Translations under genes and position numbers: made by a program | Part shown: piece by piece, positions 12,915-19,579 of the stretch | How the letters are laid out: every line of letters starts with the position of its first letter | Position numbering within the stretch: the first letter of the stretch is position 1 | Source of the DNA: a virus | Strand: one strand, 5' to 3' | Virus record (IMG/VR): IMGVR_UViG_3300007735_000448 | Location: 1 to 20,273 of that record | Length of the DNA: 20,273 nucleotides | The notes under the pieces: model-generated | Database searches by the model: none | Told to the model about the DNA's origin: nothing | The model's input: the letters and a program-made list of their open reading frames with translations, nothing else

Positions 12915-14207
12915 ATGTTTGCACAAGCACTGCAACCACAGACAGTCGAGCAACGTCTGGCTACACAGAACAGACGCATGGCTAAGATCAACATCTCAAT
13001 CATGCGTGACGATAGGTTTGCGTTGTGGTCTGGCTTCTTATCGATGGGCACAATCAAGATACTTGATAAGAACTTCACAGCAAGAACCAATGGTATCGAT
13101 GAGGAGTATTCACTAAGCTTCATCGAGACTCTTACTGATAAGGAGCTAGCCTTCGTCAGGCTACACGAGATGCTGCACAAAGCATTCAAGCATCTCAAGG
13201 TTTACAACAAGCTGTACAAGCAAGACGCTGAGTGTGCCAACAAAGCATGCGACTACCTCATCAACTATCTGCTGTGGGAAGCAGACCCTAACGGCAAGAC
13301 TATCGCACTGCCCAAGATCGCACTCTTCGATGCTAAGTACAAGGGTCTTAACAGCAAGCAGATCTATGACCTGCTACGCAAGCAGAAGCAACAACAGCAA
13401 CAGCAAGGCCAAGGTCAGGGTCAGGGTCAACCCCAACAAGGCCAAGGACAAAGCCAAGCGCAAGGTCAGGGTGAGCAATCCCTTGATGAGCATATGTGGG
13501 AAGAAGCTGAGGGGATGTCTGATGATGATAAGAAGAAGATCGAAGAGCAGATAGACACTGCTATCAGGCAAGGCATCATTGCACACAACAAGAAGAACAG
13601 AGGCAAGGGGGCGGGGGGTATGTATCGCACCCTGCAAGAGGTACTCATGCCACAAGTAGATTGGCGCGAGCAGTTGCGAGAGTTCATCAAGCAAGCATGC
13701 CCAAGCAAAACCAAAACATCTTGGCGCAAGATCAACCGGCGCATGTTGGAGTTCGATCTGTATCTGCCTGTGCTGATCGGTGAGCAGATGAAGGACTTGG
13801 TGGTTGCTGTTGATACATCAGGTTCGATTGGTGACAAGGAGCTACGTGCATTCCTCTCAGAGATCAAGTCTATCTGTGAGGAGGTACGACCAAGCAACCT
13901 GCACCTGCTGTACTGGGACACTCGCATCGCTAATCACGAGCAGTACACAGAATCTAATCTTGACATGCTAACAACATCGACCCGACCCAAGGGAGGAGGC
14001 GGCACAACACCTAGCTGTATCGCTAAGTACATGAAGGAGAACCATATCAATGCTGAGCTATGCGTTGTCTTTACCGACGGTTGCGTTGGTGCTGATTGGG
14101 GCGGTCCGGCGGGAGATTGGGTATCACCTGTCTTATGGGCAATTGCGGATAACGAGACTGCGGTTCCGGCTTTTGGGTCGGTTGTACACATTAAAACTGA
14201 TAAGTAA
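12915..14207 (+). CDS. VWA-domain protein with an N-terminal HExxH metallopeptidase-like domain
   Basis: The start is set at ATG 12915 (AGGAGG 4 nt upstream); an ATG 18 nt earlier lies inside the previous gene. The 430-aa protein has three parts. Residues 1-155 form a domain with HEMLH at 84-88 (zinc metallopeptidase signature) and ACDYLIN at 111-117. Residues 156-188 form a Gln/Gly linker, and after a helical segment the VWA-like domain fills about 290-430, with MIDAS residues DTSGS at 300-304, Thr364/365 and Asp388 in FTDG. The combination matches the DUF2201-type (metallopeptidase plus VWA-like) family. It should couple to the MoxR-like ATPase. All key residues are present; whether it is an active protease is open. 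Confidence 0.85.
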   Translation: MFAQALQPQTVEQRLATQNRRMAKINISIMRDDRFALWSGFLSMGTIKILDKNFTARTNGIDEEYSLSFIETLTDKELAFVRLHEMLHKAFKHLKVYNKLYKQDAECANKACDYLINYLLWEADPNGKTIALPKIALFDAKYKGLNSKQIYDLLRKQKQQQQQQGQGQGQGQPQQGQGQSQAQGQGEQSLDEHMWEEAEGMSDDDKKKIEEQIDTAIRQGIIAHNKKNRGKGAGGMYRTLQEVLMPQVDWREQLREFIKQACPSKTKTSWRKINRRMLEFDLYLPVLIGEQMKDLVVAVDTSGSIGDKELRAFLSEIKSICEEVRPSNLHLLYWDTRIANHEQYTESNLDMLTTSTRPKGGGGTTPSCIAKYMKENHINAELCVVFTDGCVGADWGGPAGDWVSPVLWAIADNETAVPAFGSVVHIKTDK

Positions 14208-14217
14208 GGAGAGAGCT

Positions 14218-14469
14218 ATGTCTGATACGAAAGCATTGATCGAGTTCAGGGGAAGCTACGTGCTTCCTATTGAGAGAGCAGTAGAAGTGCTGAGACTGCT
14301 TAGTGAGTGTGAGGCATACGAACATAAGTGGCACAGCGGCAAAGACGGTGGTGCTAGTTTTTATACGCATCATATCTACACACCGAAGCGTGGTGAGTTG
14401 TCGCTAAGTCTTATGCCTAACAGCACCTATGCAATGTACAAAGCAGCGGGTAACCCTAACGAGGAGTAA
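14218..14469 (+). CDS. 83-aa protein of unknown function
   Basis: ATG 14218 has AAGGAGAG upstream and follows the VWA stop by 10 bp. A longer frame runs back into the VWA gene, but only this start has a ribosome binding site. The sequence contains LIEFRGSYVLPIERAVEVLR, a Cys in SECEAYEHKWH and a GKDGGASFYTHHIYTP stretch, giving an alpha/beta fold with an aromatic- and His-rich centre. I do not recognise it. Its spacing suggests it belongs to the same transcript as the MoxR/VWA cassette and the next gene. Confidence 0.75.
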   Translation: MSDTKALIEFRGSYVLPIERAVEVLRLLSECEAYEHKWHSGKDGGASFYTHHIYTPKRGELSLSLMPNSTYAMYKAAGNPNEE

Positions 14470-14471
14470 GT

Positions 14472-15446
14472 ATGCCTACATACAATAACGTAACCCTTAT
14501 GCCCATACCCTCACGAGAGGAGGGTAGGATTGAAACCCAGATTGATAGCAGCTTCGCATTACCTGACGTGCACCCTGTGCACAAGAACATAGTATTTAGA
14601 ACACCAAAGATAGAAGCTGAGTTGATCAACACCAACAAGAAGAGAGATGCCTCTAAGCAAGTAACCTTGGGTATCAGGCATGGCATGTTGCAGTTGCTTG
14701 AGGAGCTTGCCGCTAAGCGTCCGCTGTGGAGGTTTGAGGCGAGCCATTATATATACAGTGGTTTTATTGTTGAGTTTGTTGTAAGCGAAGGCACAGAAGA
14801 ACTCGGCAAGCTTGCTCATAACACTGACTACATAGGTGGTAGGTCGCAAAGAGCAGACGTGTACAAGATCTACAACCATCGCATCAACGACAAGCTAACC
14901 ATGAGGGACCACAAGACTACGTCCAGTATGGATAAAGCTGTACGCACTGTGCTTAAGGAGTTTGGTACAAGGAACCTGCCAGAGATAATCAAGCACGCAA
15001 GAGAGGCAATCAATAAGACTGTCAAAGACCTGCATACCGATGCCCATCGCAAGATGAACGAAGCACAGTGGAATATACGCAGCACACTTATAGATACGTT
15101 GCTAGCCAGACCCGATATGTTTATGCAGTTCGATTGGTACGACAAGCTTGGCGCACCCTGTGTGGAGTATGGGAGGGCAGCGGCTATGATGGACGATACA
15201 AAAATTGGAGTGGAAAAACTTGAGGGAGGTAAACTTGTAATTCAACGTGGCGATACATATATAGTTGTTGACAATGTCAATAACGTGAGCTACACTCATC
15301 AAACACTACCATACGACATACGATCCAAGCTTGGCATGTTGAAGCTGATCGAACCTAATAACTTCGTAGGTGGTGTAGGTTTCAAAGCAAATCAAGAATG
15401 CTTCTACATCTTCCAAGATGCAGAGCAACAACATACTGAGGAATAG
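14472..15446 (+). CDS. Unrecognised 324-aa protein
   Basis: A soluble protein with a good start (GAGGAG, 2 bp after the previous stop). It has an N-terminal polar third (LMPIPSREEGRIETQIDSSF), a middle with charged helices (LPEIIKHAREAINKTVKDLH) and a C-terminal beta-rich part with LEGGKLVIQRGDTYIVVDNV. No Walker, HNH, methylase or polymerase motif is seen. Cassette position directly after the MoxR/DUF3150/VWA genes makes it a possible fourth component or substrate, but this is only context. Base composition looks like that of its neighbours, so recent acquisition is not suggested. Confidence 0.78.
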   Translation: MPTYNNVTLMPIPSREEGRIETQIDSSFALPDVHPVHKNIVFRTPKIEAELINTNKKRDASKQVTLGIRHGMLQLLEELAAKRPLWRFEASHYIYSGFIVEFVVSEGTEELGKLAHNTDYIGGRSQRADVYKIYNHRINDKLTMRDHKTTSSMDKAVRTVLKEFGTRNLPEIIKHAREAINKTVKDLHTDAHRKMNEAQWNIRSTLIDTLLARPDMFMQFDWYDKLGAPCVEYGRAAAMMDDTKIGVEKLEGGKLVIQRGDTYIVVDNVNNVSYTHQTLPYDIRSKLGMLKLIEPNNFVGGVGFKANQECFYIFQDAEQQHTEE

Positions 15447-15448
15447 TT

Positions 15449-15757
15449 ATGGTTACTACAAAGAAGCGCAGGGGTCGCCCCCCTGGGTCACGCAACAAGG
15501 TCGATGTTGCACCAGCACAAAGACCGCTTACTGCTAACGATATACAAGTTGGTGGTTCACACTACAAGACGATGGGCGTACAACCTTGGGAAGCGATGGA
15601 GACATTGCTTACCTATGACGAGTTCATGGGGTTCCTCAAGGGCAACATGATTAAGTACGCTATGCGCCAAGGTCTTAAAGATCCTGCCGATGCGGGTAAG
15701 TTCCGACACTACAGGCAGAAGTATCTTGAGATGCTAACCCCTCGCGTGATGGAGTAG
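15449..15757 (+). CDS. DUF3310 protein with an N-terminal AT-hook
   Basis: A 102-aa protein. Residues 34-96 match the DUF3310 outline: VGGSHYKTMGVQPWEAMETL, then FLKGNMIKYAMRQGLKDPAD and the closing KFRHYRQKYLEML. This family is widespread in phages and is sometimes called nucleotide kinase-like, without proven activity. The first 17 residues, TTKKRRGRPPGSRNK, form an AT-hook (RGRPPGS), a minor-groove DNA-binding motif. The fusion therefore suggests work on or near DNA. The ribosome binding site is GAGGAA, 6 nt upstream. Confidence 0.82.
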   Translation: MVTTKKRRGRPPGSRNKVDVAPAQRPLTANDIQVGGSHYKTMGVQPWEAMETLLTYDEFMGFLKGNMIKYAMRQGLKDPADAGKFRHYRQKYLEMLTPRVME

Positions 15758-15759
15758 CT

Positions 15760-15963
15760 GTGCGCGAGGGAGACCGAGTGCGGTTTCCAAACAAAGAAGA
15801 AGGCAAGGTGCACGCAGTCAATGGCGATGACTTAGTCGTCCTCATTCCGCAAACACCTTGGCCGTTCCCACGTTGGGTTTACTGCACAAAGCGTGACGTT
15901 AAGTTAGTACGTGCAAAGCAAGACAAGCAGGATCTATCTGACATCGAGGAGGCACCTTACTAA
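15760..15963 (+). CDS. 67-aa SH3-like barrel protein, GTG start
   Basis: The start is GTG at 15760 with TGGAG 7 nt upstream, 2 bp after the previous stop. The sequence REGDRVRFPNKEEGKVHAVN, then GDDLVVLIPQTPW and a basic VYCTKRDVKLVRAKQ, has the strand and turn pattern of small KOW/SH3-like domains found in many phages. Such domains bind nucleic acid or proteins. The acidic C-terminus overlaps the next gene (TAATG). Function otherwise unknown. Confidence 0.72.
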   Translation: MREGDRVRFPNKEEGKVHAVNGDDLVVLIPQTPWPFPRWVYCTKRDVKLVRAKQDKQDLSDIEEAPY

Positions 15964-16193
15964 TGACAGAAGATGAACTACAAAACATGGAACGCTACAT
16001 CAAGCTATGGAAGTCTGGTTCAGATGTAATGGCTGTGTGGAAGAAGCAACCAGTTCCCGAAGATAAGAGGAGGGACATGCCGCACCCTGCTCCTACGTGG
16101 ACACCCCCAAGCGAAGACCCGTATTACTTACGCAAGTGGGCGTTCTACAAATCCCTAGCGGCTAAGGCAAGTGAAAACGATCTCATCAATTAA
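15963..16193 (+). CDS. 76-aa small protein of unknown function
   Basis: Its ATG overlaps the previous stop (TAATG); GAGGAGGC in the end of that gene is the ribosome binding site. The product is helical at both ends (DELQNMERYIKLWKSGSDVM and RKWAFYKSLAAKASENDL) with a Pro-rich centre (RRDMPHPAPTWTPPSEDP). No known domain is recognised. It is tightly coupled to the SH3-like gene. Confidence 0.68.
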   Translation: MTEDELQNMERYIKLWKSGSDVMAVWKKQPVPEDKRRDMPHPAPTWTPPSEDPYYLRKWAFYKSLAAKASENDLIN

Positions 16194-16202
16194 GAGGAAA
16201 TT

Positions 16203-16970
16203 ATGGCTACAAAGAAAGTAACAGAAGATACGATTCAAATCGTTGAGATGGAAACCCAAACGGTTACGTTCCACGTACTAGGAACTACACCGATGATCTG
16301 CAACCGTATGCCAGAGAAGGCATGGCAGCAACTGCTTCTTCCTTCCGGTCGCAAGACTGCTGCTGAGAAAGCAGGATCAATGAAGCACGATCCGTTGGTT
16401 GAGTATCGGTCTTCACCGTACCGTATGCCGCAAGGCGATCATGCAACAGAGCTATCTGTATTGGCTACACAGTTCAAGGGTGCGCTACGTAACGCGGCAC
16501 TCGATATGCCTGGAGCTAAGAAGTCACAGATAGGTCGCCTGACTACGGTCGAGAACGAGCGTCTTGAGTTGTTCGGTGTACCTAAGATCTTCTCAAGTAT
16601 TACTCGGTCAGCAGACATCAACAAGACCCCCGATGTACGTACCCGTGCCATTGTTCCGAAGTGGGCATGCAAGGTTGATATTACTTATGTGCGTCCGGTT
16701 CTGAACCATACAGTTATCTCTAACCTCTTCGCTACAGCAGGTATCACAATGGGCGTTGGTGATTGGAGACCTGAGAAAGGTTCGGGCAACTACGGTCGTT
16801 GGAAGATTGTTGACGCCAATGATCCTGAGTTCTTAGAGGTAATCAAGACAGGTGGTAAAGCAGCGCAACTCGAAGCACTGGAAAACCCAGAGGCTTATGA
16901 CGATGACACTGAAGAGTTGCTTTCATGGTTCAACGCAGAGACCAAGCGTCGTGGTCTCAAAGCTGCTTAA
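16203..16970 (+). CDS. RAMP/Cas7-reminiscent phage protein
   Basis: A 255-aa protein of a phage family I know only as hypothetical. Three features resemble RAMP (Cas7/Csm3-type) RNA-binding proteins in the usual order. The first is an N-terminal strand with HVLGTTPMICNRM (residues 24-36). The second is ATQFKGALRNAALDMPG (88-104), close to the RAMP motif around SLKGALR. The third is a late Gly-rich segment GVGDWRPEKGSGNYGRWKI (184-202) like the RAMP G-loop. There is no endonuclease motif, no CRISPR array and no other cas gene nearby, so it would be a stand-alone RNA- or ssDNA-binding protein. GAGGA precedes the start. The RAMP link is inferred from sequence only. Confidence 0.6.
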   Translation: MATKKVTEDTIQIVEMETQTVTFHVLGTTPMICNRMPEKAWQQLLLPSGRKTAAEKAGSMKHDPLVEYRSSPYRMPQGDHATELSVLATQFKGALRNAALDMPGAKKSQIGRLTTVENERLELFGVPKIFSSITRSADINKTPDVRTRAIVPKWACKVDITYVRPVLNHTVISNLFATAGITMGVGDWRPEKGSGNYGRWKIVDANDPEFLEVIKTGGKAAQLEALENPEAYDDDTEELLSWFNAETKRRGLKAA

Positions 16971-16980
16971 AGGATAAAAC

Positions 16981-17445
16981 ATGGACAGAGCCGCAATCGC
17001 TAAGAGGTTAGAAGAGATTGCGGCCCTCCACGGAGGGTCGCTTACACCAGACATCGTAGTAGCAGATGCTAAGAATCCATCAAGTCCTCTGCATACTTAC
17101 TTTGACTGGAGTCTTGAGAGCGCAGCTTATAAGCATTGGGTTGACACTGCTCGCAATCTGATTGCTTCAGTTCGCGTAGTTATAACAACAGACAAGGTCG
17201 TTATCAAAGCTCCTATTTACTTGCGAGACCCAAGCAAGAAAGGCAACGAGCAAGGTTACACCACACTCACCAAGGTACGTAGCGATAAAGACCTGTCGAG
17301 AGAAGTTATCAACAACGAGGTCGCACTCATTGTTGGTGCGTTAAGAAGAGCAAAGAACGTAGCGCAGGCGCTCGACATGGTGGATGAGATGGAAGCACTG
17401 CTTGACCAAGTTTTAGTCCTACGCAACAAACTAGAGAAGGTTTAG
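16981..17445 (+). CDS. Partner protein of the RAMP-like gene, unknown function
   Basis: A 154-aa protein 10 bp after the previous gene. It contains LHGGSLTPDIVVADAKNPSS (17-36) and LHTYFDWSLESAAYKHWVDT, then SVRVVITTDKVVIKAP and a helical C-terminus (ALDMVDEMEALLDQVLVLRN). From memory, proteins with the LTPxxVVxDAxxPSSPLH signature accompany the GVGDWRPE-type protein in many phages; no function is assigned. The stop codon TAG runs straight into the first GGCAGG of the repeat array, so the array begins exactly where the coding region ends. Confidence 0.75.
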   Translation: MDRAAIAKRLEEIAALHGGSLTPDIVVADAKNPSSPLHTYFDWSLESAAYKHWVDTARNLIASVRVVITTDKVVIKAPIYLRDPSKKGNEQGYTTLTKVRSDKDLSREVINNEVALIVGALRRAKNVAQALDMVDEMEALLDQVLVLRNKLEKV

Positions 17446-18302
17446 GCAGGCAGGGTGTGGCGCGGTTGGTGGGGCGAGGTGAGGTTTAATTTGGCAGGCA
17501 CGGTGCGGTTGAATTTGGCAGGGTTCGGCGAGGTTCGATATGGCAGGCTAGGTGCGGTTCGGTTCGATTGGTGGGGCGAGGTGAGGTTTGATTTGGCAGG
17601 CATGGGTAGGTTCGGTCTGGTTTGACAAAGTGCGGTCTGGTAGGGCGGGGTTCGGCAGGTCCGGTGGGGCGAGATAAGGTCCGGTGGGGTGTGGTGTGGT
17701 CTGGTGTGGTATGGCAGGCACGATCAGGTTCGGAAAGGTACGGTACGGTTCGTTATGGCAGGCGTGGTTGGTTCGGTGCGATATGGTTAGGACCGGTTGG
17801 GTTTTTTCCGGCAGGCTAGGTGAGGTCGGGATAGGTGTTGTATGTAAGGTCTTATCAGGCAGGCAGGGTGGGGCACGGTCTTATTGGGTTCGGCTTTATC
17901 TAGCGTGGTTTGGTGTGGCAGGCTAGGTTTTATAAGTTGCGGTTTTATAAGTTGCGGTTCGTTTTGGCAGGTATGGTCAGTGAGGTGTGGATTGATAAGA
18001 CGCAGTTGGGTATGGTTCGGTGCGGTTCGTTTTGGCAGGTGTGGCGAGTGAGGTCGGTCACGGCATGGTCGGGCTTTTCAGGCAGGCGCGGTGTGAGAAG
18101 GTGAGGTTGGTTCCGGTTAAGTGCGGCATTGTAAGGTCAGGCAGGCACGGTAGGTTTACGTGTGGTTAGGTTCGGTTCGGTGAATTGAGTTTTGATGAGG
18201 CAGGCACGGTGGCGTTAGGTAACACAAGGTGTGATGGGTTTTGATAAGGCAGGTGCGGTGTATTCAGGTTAGATGGGGTATGGCGGGGCGAACTTAGGCA
18301 GG
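17445..18302 (+). repeat. Phased G-rich pentanucleotide array with GGCA phase markers
   Basis: About 860 bp without genes. The plus strand reads as a degenerate pentamer GGNNN (mostly GGTNN, for example GGTTC, GGTGC, GGTGT, GGCGA). At 18 places a four-base step GGCA, always followed by GG, shifts the phase: 17445, 17493, 17517, 17542, 17595, 17654, 17713, 17757, 17810, 17858, 17917, 17966, 18034, 18081, 18140, 18199, 18248, 18297. Ten of the 17 intervals equal 5n+4 (59 five times, 49 three times, 44 and 24 once). The other seven differ by one or two single-base steps. The 59-nt intervals are GGCA plus eleven pentamers. The array is on the transcribed sense strand, between a stop codon and the ribosome binding site of the next gene. 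Its function is unknown. Confidence 0.92.
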
Positions 18303-18320
18303 TAATTTATAGGAGGTTGT

Positions 18321-18554
18321 ATGGATGAGTTTGAAGCAGAACGTGCATGGGCAGAGAAGCAATTCTTAACGGAGTTGCGTGACGATTTTGCTATGTCAGC
18401 AATAGCAGGAATCCTCGCAGGTAAATGGGGGCAGATGCCGCAGTACAAACCAGAAGAAGCATTTGCAGATTTTGCCTACCGAATAGCAGACGAAATGATC
18501 AAGCGGAGAAACAAGCATGTCGATGATGAACCTAAACAAACTCGCAGAGACTGA
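18321..18554 (+). CDS. 77-aa helical protein after the array
   Basis: ATG 18321 with AGGAGG 4 nt upstream, 19 bp after the last GGCAGG. The protein is helical and charged (MDEFEAERAWAEKQFLTELR, then AMSAIAGILAGKWG and EAFADFAYRIADEMIKRRNK). No motif is known. The strong ribosome binding site right after the array suggests expression from the same transcript or from a promoter hidden in the array. It overlaps the next gene by 38 nt. Confidence 0.75.
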   Translation: MDEFEAERAWAEKQFLTELRDDFAMSAIAGILAGKWGQMPQYKPEEAFADFAYRIADEMIKRRNKHVDDEPKQTRRD

Positions 18555-18756
18555 GACGCAACCTGTCTTTTATTTGCGTGGAGTTCCTTACCTGCCTGAC
18601 TATAGTGAGAAGCATCGTTGGGTCAGTCCTGGTACTAAACATACTAGAACGGTATATAAAACAATTGAATTGGTAGACGCAGGCGCAAGGCTTAGCGTTA
18701 TGCAGTTATGGAAACGGTCGTGGACCGAGGAGGTCAAAGGATGGAAAGCACTTTAA
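18517..18756 (+). CDS. 79-aa protein of unknown function
   Basis: Starts at ATG 18517 inside the end of the previous gene, with GCGGAG upstream; ATGs at 18523 and 18526 are alternatives. It contains PVFYLRGVPYLPDYSEKHRW and a C-terminal LSVMQLWKRSWTEEVKGW, a mix of strands and aromatic residues. It is not recognised. The long overlap with both neighbours is typical of compact phage gene clusters, but the exact start remains uncertain. Confidence 0.6.
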   Translation: MSMMNLNKLAETETQPVFYLRGVPYLPDYSEKHRWVSPGTKHTRTVYKTIELVDAGARLSVMQLWKRSWTEEVKGWKAL

Positions 18757-18920
18757 TTTGGGCCTTTGGATTTTTAGTTGGCTTCATGGTCGGTATTGTG
18801 AGAGGTAGACGCAGCATCGTACGGGAAGCACAAGAGCTAGTTGCTCAAGCAATCATGGAGATAAAAGAGAAATATGAAACCAAAAAATATGACGAGCGCA
18901 CAGTACATCGAGCTTCTTGA
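18741..18920 (+). CDS. 59-aa membrane-anchored small protein
   Basis: The start is placed at ATG 18741, with GAGGAGG about 8 nt upstream; the frame is open further back but without a better site. Residues 5-20 (LIWAFGFLVGFMVGIV) form a single membrane segment, followed by a basic GRRS stretch that would stay in the cytoplasm and a charged helix (EAQELVAQAIMEIKEKYETK). This layout fits a type of small anchored protein such as a spanin-like or membrane-tethered factor, but no lysis gene is seen near. It overlaps both neighbours. Confidence 0.6.
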   Translation: MESTLIWAFGFLVGFMVGIVRGRRSIVREAQELVAQAIMEIKEKYETKKYDERTVHRAS

Positions 18921-19080
18921 GAAGAAGTTAGAGGTATACGAGAAACTGCAACAGCGCAGTGAGTGGAAGGACTTAGCCAACACAACGATCTTCGCTGAGA
19001 GTATGCGGTGGGTTAATTCTTCGATGTTTACAGCAGGCGCGAACTGGGCGCAACGTAGGCTTAAGGAGTTGAATGGATGA
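18874..19080 (+). CDS. 68-aa helical protein
   Basis: ATG 18874 has AAAGAGAAA upstream and overlaps the previous gene by 47 nt. The product is helical (MTSAQYIELLEKKLEVYEKL, then DLANTTIFAESMRWVNSSMF and a C-terminal WAQRRLKELNG). No motif is recognised. Its stop overlaps the next start (ATGA), which supports the frame. Confidence 0.62.
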   Translation: MKPKNMTSAQYIELLEKKLEVYEKLQQRSEWKDLANTTIFAESMRWVNSSMFTAGANWAQRRLKELNG

Positions 19081-19397
19081 GCTATCACGACGAGATGACA
19101 CCCTTGCAGCTTAAGTGCGTCACCTACGTGCGTAGCCGTAAGATCCCCCCAAACCGCAGAGAGGTTGCGCTACATCTACGAGTGTCCCCTGCGGCTGCTA
19201 ATAACTTACTGAGAAGACTTGCATTCTTTGGGTATATAAAAAGTTTTACTGAACGTGGTAAGTCAGGGCAGTTAGAACGGTTCTATACATTCGTGAGCAT
19301 GAACCGTGTGGAGCATGGGCGCAAAGAAAAACCTAAGAAGAATAAGTTAAGCACAATCTTTAACGATCCATTTAATTTAGCAGGAGCTAGACAATGA
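19077..19397 (+). CDS. Winged-helix DNA-binding protein
   Basis: A 106-aa protein starting in an ATGA overlap. Residues 7-60 have the pattern of a winged helix: LQLKCVTYVRSRKIPPNRRE, then VALHLRVSPAAANNLLRRLA as helix-turn-helix, followed by FFGYIKSFTERGKSGQ as wing. The C-terminus is basic (GRKEKPKKNKLS). It resembles the N-terminal domain of LexA-type or MarR-like regulators. A phage transcription regulator is likely; the iterons or GCGTAAG sites upstream of the early operon are possible targets, which is inference. Confidence 0.68.
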   Translation: MSYHDEMTPLQLKCVTYVRSRKIPPNRREVALHLRVSPAAANNLLRRLAFFGYIKSFTERGKSGQLERFYTFVSMNRVEHGRKEKPKKNKLSTIFNDPFNLAGARQ

Positions 19398-19579
19398 GTC
19401 CCGCGCATAGGTTCGCCATGCTTGCCGCATGGTTGGAAGGTTACGCCGAAGGCTTGCCCGACTACTGCACTGCTGAGAAGTTCAAGATAAAAGAAGCAGC
19501 AGAACTGCTCATGGAAGTGTATGAGCAGCGCATGAAAGAAAAGGAGGAATGGAAGCGGCATGCGAGTGATCAAGCATGA
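19394..19579 (+). CDS. 61-aa helical protein
   Basis: Starts in an ATGA overlap with the regulator gene. The sequence is a string of helices (HRFAMLAAWLEGYAEGLPDY, then FKIKEAAELLMEVYEQRMKE) with one Cys in the turn between them. No motif is known. It ends in an ATGA overlap with the next gene, so it belongs to the regulator cluster. Confidence 0.65.
   Translation: MSPAHRFAMLAAWLEGYAEGLPDYCTAEKFKIKEAAELLMEVYEQRMKEKEEWKRHASDQA

Noticed and set aside
13466-13927. 153-codon minus-strand frame opposite the VWA gene
   Set aside because: Antisense to a gene with clear MIDAS residues; Ser/Arg-rich composition typical of an antisense shadow.
17622-18104. Three open frames in the G-rich array (17622-17819, 17684-17926, 17910-18104)
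   Set aside because: They run through the pentamer repeat, give Gly/Trp/Val-rich low-complexity products in several frames, and lack ribosome binding sites. The repeat period of 5 explains the lack of stops.
17445-18302. CRISPR array
   Set aside because: There are no conserved 20-40 bp repeats with unique spacers. The only constant element is GGCAGG within a 5-nt periodic background.
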